Part shown: positions 18,282 to 27,009 of the stretch, piece after piece
Position numbering within the stretch: the first letter of the stretch is position 1
How the letters are laid out: each line of letters begins with the position of its first letter
Source: Pelagibacter sp052048135
Lineage (GTDB): Bacteria > Pseudomonadota > Alphaproteobacteria > Pelagibacterales > Pelagibacteraceae
Length of the DNA stretch: 64,000 bases
NCBI RefSeq assembly: GCF_052048135.1
Contig: NZ_JBNAIM010000002.1
Location: forward strand, 248,001-312,000
Reading direction: 5' to 3'
Translations under genes and position numbers: made by a program
The notes under the pieces: model-generated
Told to the model about the DNA's origin: nothing
Databases searched by the model: none
Seen by the model: the letters and a program-made list of their open reading frames with translations, nothing else

Positions 18282-19472
18282 ATGAGTAGAATTATTTATT
18301 TTATCCTTTCTTTATTTATAATGATCGGCGTAACATTTGCTGGTGAAAAATATTGTTTTAATTGTCACCACAAATACAAAATAGGTGATAAGAAAAATGA
18401 CACGTATGAGTTTGAGATTGATTTACAAACTAATAAATTATCTGTAAAAGTTAAAGAACAAATATCACGTAAAGATACTGGTTTAGTTTCTTACATCTTA
18501 TTTGAAAACAATAAAATTTTAGTTGATGAAAATAGAAAAAGTAAATACAAAGGACCTTATCCTTCACATTCCATAGGTAAGTCTTTGGTATCTTTAGTTA
18601 CAGGTTATGCAATATGTGGTGGTTATATTAATCATACCGTTTATGACAGAATAGATTACCCAACGGTTGCAGGAACTTTATATGAAAATCAAAAATTAAT
18701 TAACTTACTTAATATGCAGGCAGGTGATGATAAAATAGTAGGACAAAGAATATATGCATGGGATAACCCTTACAAAGGTAAAGGTCCTAATCTTAACACA
18801 ATACCAATTCACAAAGTTATGAAGAAATACTTTAAAGGTGTTGATGGTTTAGAACCTGGTACTTATTATAACTATAGTGCCATGACAACCAATGTTATTA
18901 TGAACTATGTTATTTACAAAACTGGTGATGACTGGAACAAGTTATTACATAAGATATTTGTAGAAGACGCTAAAGTTGCTAAAAGAGTTTATTTTCATAA
19001 GACTTTAAATGCTGATAAAGGTAACAGAAAATCTGGTGAGTATGGTAGATATTCTTTTTATGCTGACAGATATGATTATTTAAGAATTGCTAACATGATG
19101 ATGAATCATTGGAACAATGATACTTGTGTTGGTAAGTATTTAAAAACAATGTATGAAAATAGAGTTGATAAACAATTTAGTGAGTATAGTAAGTTTAGAG
19201 GTAATCACAGCGCTACACAAACTTACGGTGGCCAGTTTCACTTTGACCCAATCGGATTAGAAGACAGACCTATTTTAATGATGGATGGTGCTCACGGACA
19301 ACAAGTGGTTATTGATTTTGATAATAACAGAATTATTACTGCTCATTCTGTTGAAAGAAATTATGACTATTATAGTTTAATATATTTACAATTGGGTTAT
19401 AAAGTAAAACCAAAAAAATGTGGAGATAGAGACTCTATGGGTAGAGTAATAGAATGTCCAAATCCTGCTTAA
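18282..19472 (+). CDS. Exported beta-lactamase-fold serine hydrolase with N-terminal CxxCH
   Basis: A 396-residue protein with a signal peptide (about 1-20, TFAGEKY). The serine beta-lactamase/PBP-like fold is supported by SIGKSLVS (SxxK, Ser near residue 97), TYYNYSAMTTN (Tyr-Ser motif near 197-203) and DGAHGQQVVID (HxG, near 340). This is the class C/esterase/DD-peptidase superfamily (PF00144-like), and the substrate is unknown. Directly after the signal peptide comes CFNCHH, a CxxCH sequence that in c-type cytochromes binds heme. The gene stands alone, with its own spacers and flanking short repeats. Its codons look slightly less A+T-rich than the neighbours' by eye. Confidence 0.8.
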   Translation: MSRIIYFILSLFIMIGVTFAGEKYCFNCHHKYKIGDKKNDTYEFEIDLQTNKLSVKVKEQISRKDTGLVSYILFENNKILVDENRKSKYKGPYPSHSIGKSLVSLVTGYAICGGYINHTVYDRIDYPTVAGTLYENQKLINLLNMQAGDDKIVGQRIYAWDNPYKGKGPNLNTIPIHKVMKKYFKGVDGLEPGTYYNYSAMTTNVIMNYVIYKTGDDWNKLLHKIFVEDAKVAKRVYFHKTLNADKGNRKSGEYGRYSFYADRYDYLRIANMMMNHWNNDTCVGKYLKTMYENRVDKQFSEYSKFRGNHSATQTYGGQFHFDPIGLEDRPILMMDGAHGQQVVIDFDNNRIITAHSVERNYDYYSLIYLQLGYKVKPKKCGDRDSMGRVIECPNPA

Positions 19473-19543
19473 GAAATTAATTACTCTTTGTTTTTAATAA
19501 TAAACTAGGGTTGCCTTCAGCACCGTTTTTTGATTCTAAAAAC

Positions 19544-19573
19544 TTCATTGAACATTCATTGCAAACTTCATTG
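19544..19573. repeat. TTCATTG direct repeats, right of the serine-hydrolase gene
   Basis: Three TTCATTG copies start at 19544, 19555 and 19567, spaced 11 and 12 bases, roughly one helical turn. The first is inside the 13-mer AAAACTTCATTGA shared with the left cluster. It may be an operator-like array or the footprint of an old duplication or insertion. Confidence 0.45.
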
Positions 19574-19595
19574 CAGATTTTTGTTTAGGGTAAAA

Positions 19596-19623
19596 AAAAA
19601 GGGCAGTAAAAACTGCCCTTTTT
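19596..19623. terminator. Bidirectional terminator, groEL / serine hydrolase
   Basis: AAAAAGGGCAGT pairs with ACTGCCCTTTTT around a four-A loop, giving a 12-bp stem with U-tracts on both strands. It lies 27 bases beyond the groEL stop and downstream of the convergent serine-hydrolase gene. Confidence 0.88.
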
Positions 19624-19649
19624 GAATTTTTGTTGGAGAAAAATGGGGA

Positions 19650-21311
19650 TTACATTCCCATGCCACCCATTCCTCCCATACCACCCATGCCGCCCATTCC
19701 ACCAGGCATTCCAGCAGGACTAGCATCTTTTTCTTCAGGTTTGTCAGCAATCATTGCTTCAGTAGTTACTAACAATCCGGAAATTGAGGCTGCATCTTGT
19801 AAAGCAGTTCTAACAACTTTTACAGGATCGATAATTCCTTTTGCGAACATGTCACAATATTCTTCATTTTGTGCATCGTAGCCGTGAGTTTTTTTATTCT
19901 GTTCTAACAATTTACCAACTACTACTGAACCATCTACACCAGCATTTTTAGTAATTTGTCTTATTGGTGCTTCTAGTGCTCTTCTTACTAAATCAACACC
20001 GGCTTTTTGATCTTCTCCTTTTGCTTTAACTTTATCTAAATCCTGAGCAGCATAAAGTAATGCACATCCACCACCTGTTACAATACCTTCTTCAACAGCA
20101 GCTCTTGTTGCATTTAAAGCATCTTCAACTCTATCTTTTCTTTCTTTAACTTCTACTTCAGTTGCACCACCAACTTTAATTACAGCAACACCACCAGCTA
20201 ATTTAGCTAATCTTTCTTGAAGTTTTTCCTTATCATAATCAGAAGTTGTTTCATCAATCTGTTGTTTAATTGAAGAACATCTTGCTTCAATATCAGATTT
20301 TTTACCACTACCATTTACGATAGTACTATTATCTTTATCAACTTTAACTTTTTTGCATGATCCAAGATCATCTAATTTAACGTTTTCAAGTTTAATTCCT
20401 AAATCTTCAGAAATGACACTTCCACCAGTTAAAATTGCAATATCTTCAAGCATAGCTTTTCTTCTATCACCAAATCCTGGAGCTTTAACAGCTACAACTT
20501 TTAAACCACCTCTTAATTTATTTACTACTAAAGTTGCTAGAGCTTCACCTTCAACATCTTCAGAAATAATCATTAATGGTCTTCCAGCTTGAACAACAGC
20601 CTCTAAAAGTGGAACCATCGGTTGTAGGTTAGTTAATTTCTTCTCATGTAAAAGAATAAATGGATTGTCTAATTCAGTAGTCATCTTATCACTGTTAGTA
20701 ATAAAGTATGGAGATAAATATCCTCTATCAAACTGCATACCTTCAACAACATCTAGCTCGGTTTCAATTCCTTTATTTTCCTCAACAGTAATTACACCCT
20801 CATTACCAACTTTTTGCATTGCTTTTGCAATCATACTACCAATCTCTTTATCACCATTGGCAGAAATAGTTCCAACTTGTGCAATCTCATCGCTATCTTT
20901 TACTTTTTTAGCTGAAGAGACTAAATTTTGTTTAACAACATCAACTGCTGCATCAATTCCTCTCTTAACATCCATAGGATTCATGCCAGCTGTAACATAT
21001 TTAACACCCTCTTTAACTATTGCTTGAGCTAAAATTGTTGCTGTGGTTGTACCATCTCCAGCTTCATCATTAGTTTTGCTGGCAACTTCTTTAACCATTT
21101 GTGCACCCATATTTTCAAATTTATCCTCTAGATCAATTTCTTTTGCGACCGAAACACCATCTTTTGTAATTCTTGGAGCTCCATATGACTTATCCATCAC
21201 AACGTTTCTTCCTTTTGGACCTAGCGTAACCTTAACTGTATCAGCTAAGATATTTACTCCTCTTATCATTGCTGCTCTTGCTTCAGCGTCAAATTTAACA
21301 ATTTTTGCCAT
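19650..21311 (-). CDS. groL: Chaperonin GroEL
   Basis: 60-kDa chaperonin, a double heptameric ring that folds proteins with GroES and ATP. The 553-residue protein has normal length, with KVTLGPKGRNVVMDKSYGAP near the N-terminus, the ATP-site GDGTTTATILAQ near residue 87 and the flexible Gly-Met C-terminal tail of repeated GGM units. An AAGGAG ribosome site precedes the ATG. It lies 21 bases downstream of groES in a two-gene heat-shock operon that ends at the hairpin at 19596-19623. Confidence 0.99.
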   Translation of the reverse strand: MAKIVKFDAEARAAMIRGVNILADTVKVTLGPKGRNVVMDKSYGAPRITKDGVSVAKEIDLEDKFENMGAQMVKEVASKTNDEAGDGTTTATILAQAIVKEGVKYVTAGMNPMDVKRGIDAAVDVVKQNLVSSAKKVKDSDEIAQVGTISANGDKEIGSMIAKAMQKVGNEGVITVEENKGIETELDVVEGMQFDRGYLSPYFITNSDKMTTELDNPFILLHEKKLTNLQPMVPLLEAVVQAGRPLMIISEDVEGEALATLVVNKLRGGLKVVAVKAPGFGDRRKAMLEDIAILTGGSVISEDLGIKLENVKLDDLGSCKKVKVDKDNSTIVNGSGKKSDIEARCSSIKQQIDETTSDYDKEKLQERLAKLAGGVAVIKVGGATEVEVKERKDRVEDALNATRAAVEEGIVTGGGCALLYAAQDLDKVKAKGEDQKAGVDLVRRALEAPIRQITKNAGVDGSVVVGKLLEQNKKTHGYDAQNEEYCDMFAKGIIDPVKVVRTALQDAASISGLLVTTEAMIADKPEEKDASPAGMPGGMGGMGGMGGMGGMGM

Positions 21312-21332
21312 TATACTTCTCCTTTAATTATA

Positions 21333-21623
21333 TTATTTACTTAAAATACCCATAATGTCAGACTCTTTCATTATGCTGTACTCTTTACCATCGATTTTGA
21401 CTTCAGTTCCTGACCACTTGCCAAATAGAACTTTATCACCAACTTTAACATCCATTGGTATCACTTTTCCATCTTCAGTTTTTGCCCCACCACCAATTGC
21501 AACAACTTTACCCTCCTGTGGTTTTTCTTGAGCTGTATCAGGTATAATAATTCCTCCAGCAGTTTTTTCACTACTGTCTAACACTTCAATTAGAACTCTA
21601 TCGTGTAACGGTCTAAATTTCAT
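21333..21623 (-). CDS. groS: Co-chaperonin GroES
   Basis: 10-kDa lid of the GroEL chamber. The 96-residue protein has FRPLHDRVLIEVLDSSEKTAGGI with the mobile loop at about residues 18-34, and the closing VGDKVLFGKWSGTEVKIDG. A good ribosome site (AAAGGAG) precedes the ATG. It is the first gene of groES-groEL, and an RpoH-type promoter lies 28-55 bases upstream. Confidence 0.99.
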   Translation of the reverse strand: MKFRPLHDRVLIEVLDSSEKTAGGIIIPDTAQEKPQEGKVVAIGGGAKTEDGKVIPMDVKVGDKVLFGKWSGTEVKIDGKEYSIMKESDIMGILSK

Positions 21624-21650
21624 AAATTCTCCTTTATAAATATGCGTTTC

Positions 21651-21678
21651 ATATAGAGATTGGTCTTACTATTTCAAG
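21651..21678 (-). promoter_or_regulatory. RpoH (sigma-32)-type promoter of groES-groEL
   Basis: On the minus strand CTTGAAA is followed after 13 bases by CTCTATAT, close to CTTGAAA / CCCCATNT. The 13-base spacing is the same as at hsp20. No CIRCE inverted repeat (TTAGCACTC-type) is present, so sigma-factor control rather than HrcA control is inferred. Confidence 0.7.
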
Positions 21679-21747
21679 ATATACTTCATAAATAGTTTGT
21701 TAAAAAAGATAGGAAATAAAGCATTTTTTCGGTTATAGATTATTTTG

Positions 21748-22566
21748 ATGACCAAAAATTTAGATAAAGATGGCCTAAGAGCAATAGCTGATCAATATCA
21801 GTTATTTTATATAGATTTATGGGGTGTTACTCACGATGGTGTTAAATTATTTCAAAATGCTATTAAAGCACTTAATGAATTAAGAAAGTTAAAAAAAGAT
21901 TTTGTTCTTTTAACAAACGCTCCAAGACCAAATTCAAATGTAAGAAATTTTTTAGAAAAATTAGGAATGGAGAAAAATTTAAGGGATCATGTATATACAT
22001 CAGGTCAAGCAGCTTTAGCCTATCTTAAAAAAAATTTTTTTTCAAAAAAATTTTTTCACATCGGTCCTCCAAGAGATTTTGACTTATTTATTGATTTTAG
22101 AAATCAAAAGGTAGAAAAAATTGAAAATGCAGATTACTTATTATGCACAGGTTTATATGATGAGCAAAAGATTGACTTAAATTATTATAAAAATTTTCTT
22201 CAAAATTTTATTTCAAAAAAAATGATTTGTACAAACCCAGACTTAATAGTTGACAAAGGAGGAGTTCGAGAATTATGTGCTGGTTCTGTTGCGATGGTTT
22301 TTGAAAAAATGGGAGGAGATGTTATCTATTTTGGTAAACCTTATCCTGAAGTATATAATATGTCTTTTAACAACGAAAATAAGAAAATACTTTCAATCGG
22401 TGATAATTTAAATACAGATATTAAAGGTGCTAATCTGTTAAATTATGATTCATTAATAATTTCAAATGGAATACATAAAAATGAAATTGAACAAATGGGT
22501 ATTGAAAAAACTTCAAAATCATATGAAGCAATTTGTAATTATATTCAGTCAGATCTAAAATGGTAA
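21748..22566 (+). CDS. HAD-superfamily hydrolase, TIGR01459-like (HAD-IIA)
   Basis: A phosphatase-type hydrolase of the NagD-like group common in alphaproteobacteria. Nucleophile motif FYIDLWGVTHDGV (Asp near residue 23) has the LWG typical of TIGR01459. LLTNAPRP is motif II, the GGDVIYFGKPYPEVYN segment holds the Lys, and SIGDNLNTDIKGA is motif IV. The ATG at 21748 is chosen over the TTG just before it. It precedes ribF by 1 base in a likely operon. The substrate is unknown; a phosphate ester in cofactor metabolism is a guess from context. Confidence 0.85.
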   Translation: MTKNLDKDGLRAIADQYQLFYIDLWGVTHDGVKLFQNAIKALNELRKLKKDFVLLTNAPRPNSNVRNFLEKLGMEKNLRDHVYTSGQAALAYLKKNFFSKKFFHIGPPRDFDLFIDFRNQKVEKIENADYLLCTGLYDEQKIDLNYYKNFLQNFISKKMICTNPDLIVDKGGVRELCAGSVAMVFEKMGGDVIYFGKPYPEVYNMSFNNENKKILSIGDNLNTDIKGANLLNYDSLIISNGIHKNEIEQMGIEKTSKSYEAICNYIQSDLKW

Positions 22567-22567
22567 A

Positions 22568-23491
22568 ATGATTAAAATATATAAGAATTTTAAAATTAAA
22601 AATTTTCATAAAAATTCAATTATTCTAATTGGTAATTTTGATGGCATTCATTCTGGTCATCAAAAACTATTTGATATAGCTAAAACTTACAAAAAAAAAT
22701 ATTCTTTAAAAATTGGTGTGTTGACTTTTGAGCCAATGCCAAAAATGTACTTTAACAATAATTTAAAAAATTTTAGGATATCAAATTTACAACAAAAAAT
22801 TAATAATTTTGATAAATTAAATGTTGATTTTGTTATTACAAAAAAATTCGATAAAAATTTCTCAAAAACAAAATCTATTTCATTTATTAAAGAAATTATA
22901 GGTCATAAACTAAAACCAAAGTTTATATTTGTTAGTAACAATTTTAGATATGGAAATAAAAGAGAAGGAGATGTTAAAGAATTAATAAAATATGAAAAAA
23001 AATATAATTATAAAATAATTAAACCACAACCCTTATTAATAAAGAAAAAAGTAATCTCATCTTCATTAATAAGAAAATATCTTCAAATTGGGAAATTAAA
23101 AGATGCAAATAAACTTTTAAAAAGAAACTGGTCTATTACAGGAAGAGTCCAAAAAGGAAAACAGCTGGGAAAAAAAATTGGTTTCCCAACAGCTAACATA
23201 GATATCAAAGATTATATACTGGCAAAACCTGGAGTATATGCAGTAAAAACTCAAAAACAAAAAAGTTCAAATTATACAAAAGGGATAGCAAATTTAGGTT
23301 ATCGACCAACTTTTAATGGGAAAAAAATATTATTAGAAGTTCATTTATTTAATTTTTATGGAAATTTATATAATAAGTATTTAACAGTTGAATTTTTAAA
23401 ATTTATTAGAAGTGAAAAAAAATTCAAAAATGTAGAACAATTGAAAAAACAAATTAAAATTGACCTTTCGATTGCGAGAAAAACAAAATGA
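22568..23491 (+). CDS. ribF: Bifunctional riboflavin kinase / FAD synthetase
   Basis: Converts riboflavin to FMN and then FAD. The 307-residue protein has the N-terminal nucleotidyltransferase motif GNFDGIHSGHQKL (residues 22-34), SSSLIRKYL near residue 160, which matches the ISSTxIR motif of FAD synthetases, and the flavokinase domain with GRVQKGKQLGKKIGFPTANI and GIANLGYRPTF. Length is normal. It overlaps ileS by 4 bases, so the two are read from one transcript. Confidence 0.96.
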   Translation: MIKIYKNFKIKNFHKNSIILIGNFDGIHSGHQKLFDIAKTYKKKYSLKIGVLTFEPMPKMYFNNNLKNFRISNLQQKINNFDKLNVDFVITKKFDKNFSKTKSISFIKEIIGHKLKPKFIFVSNNFRYGNKREGDVKELIKYEKKYNYKIIKPQPLLIKKKVISSSLIRKYLQIGKLKDANKLLKRNWSITGRVQKGKQLGKKIGFPTANIDIKDYILAKPGVYAVKTQKQKSSNYTKGIANLGYRPTFNGKKILLEVHLFNFYGNLYNKYLTVEFLKFIRSEKKFKNVEQLKKQIKIDLSIARKTK

Positions 23492-26217
23492 ACAAAACTG
23501 AAATAAATTTACCAAAAACAGCTTTTTCAATGAAAGCTAATCTGCCAGTCAGAGAACCAGAAATATTAGAACTTTGGAATAAAATAAATCTTTATCAAGA
23601 ATTAAGAAAAAATAGAAAAGGAAAAGAAAAATTTGTACTTCATGATGGTCCTCCATATGCAAATGGGAATATACATATGGGTACAGCTCTTAATAAAATT
23701 TTAAAAGATATTATTGTAAAATTTCACCAAATGGATGGCAAAGACTCTGTATATGTGCCTGGTTGGGATTGTCATGGTTTGCCAATTGAATGGAAAATAG
23801 AAGAACAATATAAAAAAAATAAAAAAAATAAAAATGAGGTCCCAATAGTAGAATTTAGAAAAGAATGTCGATCCTTTGCTGAAAAATGGATAGAAGTTCA
23901 TAAAAAGCAATTCAAAAGACTTGGAGTTGTTGGTGATTGGGAAAATTATTATTCGACAATGAGTTTTGATGCAGAGGCTCAAATTGTTAGAGAGCTTGGT
24001 AAATTTTTAAAAGAAGGGAGTCTTTATAGAGGATTTAAACCAGTTTTGTGGTCAACTGTAGAAAAAACTGCTTTAGCAGATGCAGAGGTGGAGTATCAAG
24101 ATCACAAATCAGATACTATTTATGCATGCTTTCCAGTTAAATTTACAAATCTTGACGATTTAAGAAATTGTGATGTTGTTATTTGGACTACAACTCCTTG
24201 GACTATTCCAGCAAATAAAGCTTTAGCTTATAACGAAAGTTTAGATTATTTAGTGATAGAAATTAAAGACAAGAGTGAATTTGAAAATAAGAAAATTGTA
24301 ATTGCAGAGACATTGTTAGATTCTGTTATCAAAGATTGTGGAATTAAAGAATATAAAAATTTAAATAAATTTAAAGGCAAAGAATTTAAGGGAACTATTT
24401 GCAACCATCCATTTCATAGTCTTGGTTATGATTATGATATACCAATGCTAGAAGCACGTTTTGTTACGACTGATCAAGGAACTGGCATTGTTCACTGTGC
24501 ACCAAGTCACGGCCCAGATGACTTCAATCTCTGCTTAAATAATGGTATCAAGGCAATAGAGACAGTTGATGGAGACGGAAAATATACCAATAACGTTGTT
24601 TTATTTGAAGGAATGCACATTTTCAAATCTAATCCTATTGTAATTGAAAAGCTTAAAGAACAAAAAAAACTTTTATCTAATGGAGAGCTGATTCATTCTT
24701 ACCCTCATTCATGGAGATCAAAAGCCCCATTAGTTCATAGAGCTACGCCACAATGGTTTATTTCTATGGAAAGTCACAAACTTAGAAGCAAAGCATTAAA
24801 AGCAATAGATGAAACAAATTTCTATCCGAGCAAAGGTAAAGAAAGATTGAGATCAATGATTGAAACTAGACCTGACTGGTGTGTTTCAAGGCAAAGGGTA
24901 TGGGGAGTTCCATTACCAATTTTTGTAAATAAAAAAACAAAAAAAATTTTAGTTGATGAAAATGTGTTTGAAAACATTGCAAGTATTTATGAAAAAGAAG
25001 GTTCCGATTGTTGGTTTTCTGACGATCCTCAGAAATTTCTTGGGAATAAATATAAATCTGAAGATTTTGAAAAACTTAGTGATATTGTTGAGGTATGGTT
25101 TGATAGCGGATCTACGCATTCTTTTGTATTAGAAAAAAGAGATGATTTAAAGTGGCCTGCATCTATGTATCTTGAAGGCTCTGATCAACACAGGGGATGG
25201 TTTCATTCATCCTTATTAGAGTCTTGTGGCACAAGAGGAAAAGCGCCATTTGAGTCAATATTGTCCCATGGGTTTGTTGTAGATGGCAAAGGTCTTAAAA
25301 TGTCTAAGTCTTTAGGAAATGTTATTGCGCCTGAAGATATTTTAAAAAAGTATGGAGCTGATATTTTAAGAATTTGGGTGGCTTCATCTAATTATGCAGA
25401 GGATCTTAGAATAGATTATTCAATACTAGATCAACATTCAGAATCATATCGTAAGATAAGAAATACTTTTAGATATTTATTGGGGAATCTTAATGATAAT
25501 TTTGAAGATGTTGATTTAGAAAAAGTTGATATCAATAATTTACCTGAGCTTGAAAAGTTTATCCTGCACAAAATTTATACTTTAAACATACAGTTTAAAA
25601 AATATTTTAATAATTATGATTTTCATAATTTGTATAAAGAATTACTAAATTTTTGCACTGTAGATTTGTCAGCATTTTATTTTGATATCAGAAAAGACAC
25701 GTTATATTGTGATCCATTAAATTCTAAAAAAAGAAAATCATCTATAGTTGTTTTAAATATTTTACTGAATTCATTGCTTAGATGGTTTGCTCCAATCATT
25801 TCATTTACCACTGAAGAGATCTATCAATTGGCATCAAAAAAAAATAAAAGTATTCATTTAGAGAATTTTTTAAATTTCCCAAAAAATTTTGAAAATAAAG
25901 AAGTTGAAAAAAAATGGACTGAATTAATTAAGATAAGGGATATTTGTAATATAAGTATTGAGGAAAAAAGAGCTAGTAAAGAAATAGGATCAAGTTTAGA
26001 AGCTGAGCTTAACATAAAACTTGATACTAAATTTAAAGAAATTTTAAATAATATTGAATTATCTGAGTTGTGTATTACATCGAAAGTAAACATTTCTTTT
26101 GAGGATCAAATAGAAACCTTGGTTACAACTAAAAAAGCATCAGGAAAAAAATGTTCAGTTTGTTGGAAAATAAGAAATGAACCATGTGAAAGACATCCCA
26201 AATGTCAGATTATATAA
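23488..26217 (+). CDS. ileS: Isoleucyl-tRNA synthetase
   Basis: Charges tRNA-Ile. The 909-residue class I synthetase has the HIGH-equivalent GPPYANGNIHMG (residues 54-65), the editing domain with WTTTPWTIPAN, GTGIVHCAPSHGPDD, and KMSKS near residues 604-608 (LKMSKSLGN). A C-terminal Cys4-type zinc motif, CSVCW...CERHPKC, marks the bacterial IleS1 type. The stop region overlaps the start of lspA by 16 bases. Confidence 0.99.
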   Translation: MNKTEINLPKTAFSMKANLPVREPEILELWNKINLYQELRKNRKGKEKFVLHDGPPYANGNIHMGTALNKILKDIIVKFHQMDGKDSVYVPGWDCHGLPIEWKIEEQYKKNKKNKNEVPIVEFRKECRSFAEKWIEVHKKQFKRLGVVGDWENYYSTMSFDAEAQIVRELGKFLKEGSLYRGFKPVLWSTVEKTALADAEVEYQDHKSDTIYACFPVKFTNLDDLRNCDVVIWTTTPWTIPANKALAYNESLDYLVIEIKDKSEFENKKIVIAETLLDSVIKDCGIKEYKNLNKFKGKEFKGTICNHPFHSLGYDYDIPMLEARFVTTDQGTGIVHCAPSHGPDDFNLCLNNGIKAIETVDGDGKYTNNVVLFEGMHIFKSNPIVIEKLKEQKKLLSNGELIHSYPHSWRSKAPLVHRATPQWFISMESHKLRSKALKAIDETNFYPSKGKERLRSMIETRPDWCVSRQRVWGVPLPIFVNKKTKKILVDENVFENIASIYEKEGSDCWFSDDPQKFLGNKYKSEDFEKLSDIVEVWFDSGSTHSFVLEKRDDLKWPASMYLEGSDQHRGWFHSSLLESCGTRGKAPFESILSHGFVVDGKGLKMSKSLGNVIAPEDILKKYGADILRIWVASSNYAEDLRIDYSILDQHSESYRKIRNTFRYLLGNLNDNFEDVDLEKVDINNLPELEKFILHKIYTLNIQFKKYFNNYDFHNLYKELLNFCTVDLSAFYFDIRKDTLYCDPLNSKKRKSSIVVLNILLNSLLRWFAPIISFTTEEIYQLASKKNKSIHLENFLNFPKNFENKEVEKKWTELIKIRDICNISIEEKRASKEIGSSLEAELNIKLDTKFKEILNNIELSELCITSKVNISFEDQIETLVTTKKASGKKCSVCWKIRNEPCERHPKCQII

Positions 26218-26696
26218 ATAAAAATTTGTATTCAAATTTTTTGATAGTTATAATTATTTTTGCTTTAGACAGAATTTCTAAATATTATGTAATATTGTTA
26301 AATGAAAAAAATTTATCACCCGATATTTTCGCATCTAAATATTTAAATATAAGTTTAATTTGGAATCAAGGAATAGCGTTTGGTCTATTCTCATTTAATG
26401 AAGTTAATTTATATAATTTTTTGACAGTTCTAATTGCTATTATAATTACCATAATCTTTTTTATGATTTTGAGAAGTGAAGGCATAAAAAAATATTCACT
26501 TTTGATGATATTAGGTGGTGCATTAGGTAATTTATATGATCGAATTTTTTATAAAGCAGTTCCAGATTTTATAGATTTTCATATTGGAAATTTTCATTGG
26601 TTTATTTTCAATGTATCAGATATATTTATATCCTTAGGAGTATTATTTTTGATTTTACAAGAATTAATTTATAAACAAACTAATGAAAAAAAATAA
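26202..26696 (+). CDS. lspA: Lipoprotein signal peptidase (signal peptidase II)
   Basis: Inner-membrane aspartyl protease that removes signal peptides from prolipoproteins. The 164-residue protein has four hydrophobic segments, the early ALDRISKYYV, IWNQGIAFGLF (residues 53-63) and the catalytic aspartates in GNLYDR (Asp113) and FNVSD (Asp140). It overlaps ileS and the downstream lipoprotein gene, whose product would itself be its substrate. The ileS-lspA pairing is widespread in bacteria. Confidence 0.96.
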   Translation: MSDYINKNLYSNFLIVIIIFALDRISKYYVILLNEKNLSPDIFASKYLNISLIWNQGIAFGLFSFNEVNLYNFLTVLIAIIITIIFFMILRSEGIKKYSLLMILGGALGNLYDRIFYKAVPDFIDFHIGNFHWFIFNVSDIFISLGVLFLILQELIYKQTNEKK

Positions 26697-27009
26697 AATA
26701 TTATTAATAATTATTATTCCAATTGTTTTTCTAAATGCATGCAACACAGTAAAAGATGGTTTTAGATCGCAAAAGAAAGATAGTATTGATGAATTTTTGG
26801 TTGAAAAAAAATCACCACTTGTAATGCCACCAGATTTTGACGAGTTACCATTACCAAGTGATACTAATGAAAATCCAGAACAAGTTGAAGAGAGTAATAT
26901 AAAATCATTAATCTCTAATAATGAAAATTCTTTGGCTGATACAGAAAGTAATGTAAATCAAAGTCAAAATTTTGAGAATTCTATTTTAGAAAAAATTAAA
27001 AAGAATTAA
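26683..27009 (+). CDS. Lipoprotein, DUF3035-like
   Basis: A 108-residue lipoprotein. Residues 1-19 are a signal peptide with lipobox LNAC, so Cys20 is the lipidated residue. The following stretch, DEFLVEKKSPLVMPPDFDELPLPSD, is the characteristic block of DUF3035, found next to lspA in many alphaproteobacteria. The C-terminal half is acidic, Asn-rich and probably disordered. It overlaps lspA by 14 bases and pgi by one. The function is unknown. Confidence 0.8.
   Translation: MKKNKILLIIIIPIVFLNACNTVKDGFRSQKKDSIDEFLVEKKSPLVMPPDFDELPLPSDTNENPEQVEESNIKSLISNNENSLADTESNVNQSQNFENSILEKIKKN

Noticed and set aside
19630..19881. Rightward ORF with MPPIPPIPPMPPIPP-like proline repeats
   Set aside because: It is the antisense of the GroEL Gly-Met C-terminal tail and adjoining groEL codons; the repeat is a shadow of GGM codons.
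21624..21747. CIRCE operator upstream of groES
   Set aside because: No nine-base inverted repeat of the TTAGCACTC-N9-GAGTGCTAA type is present.
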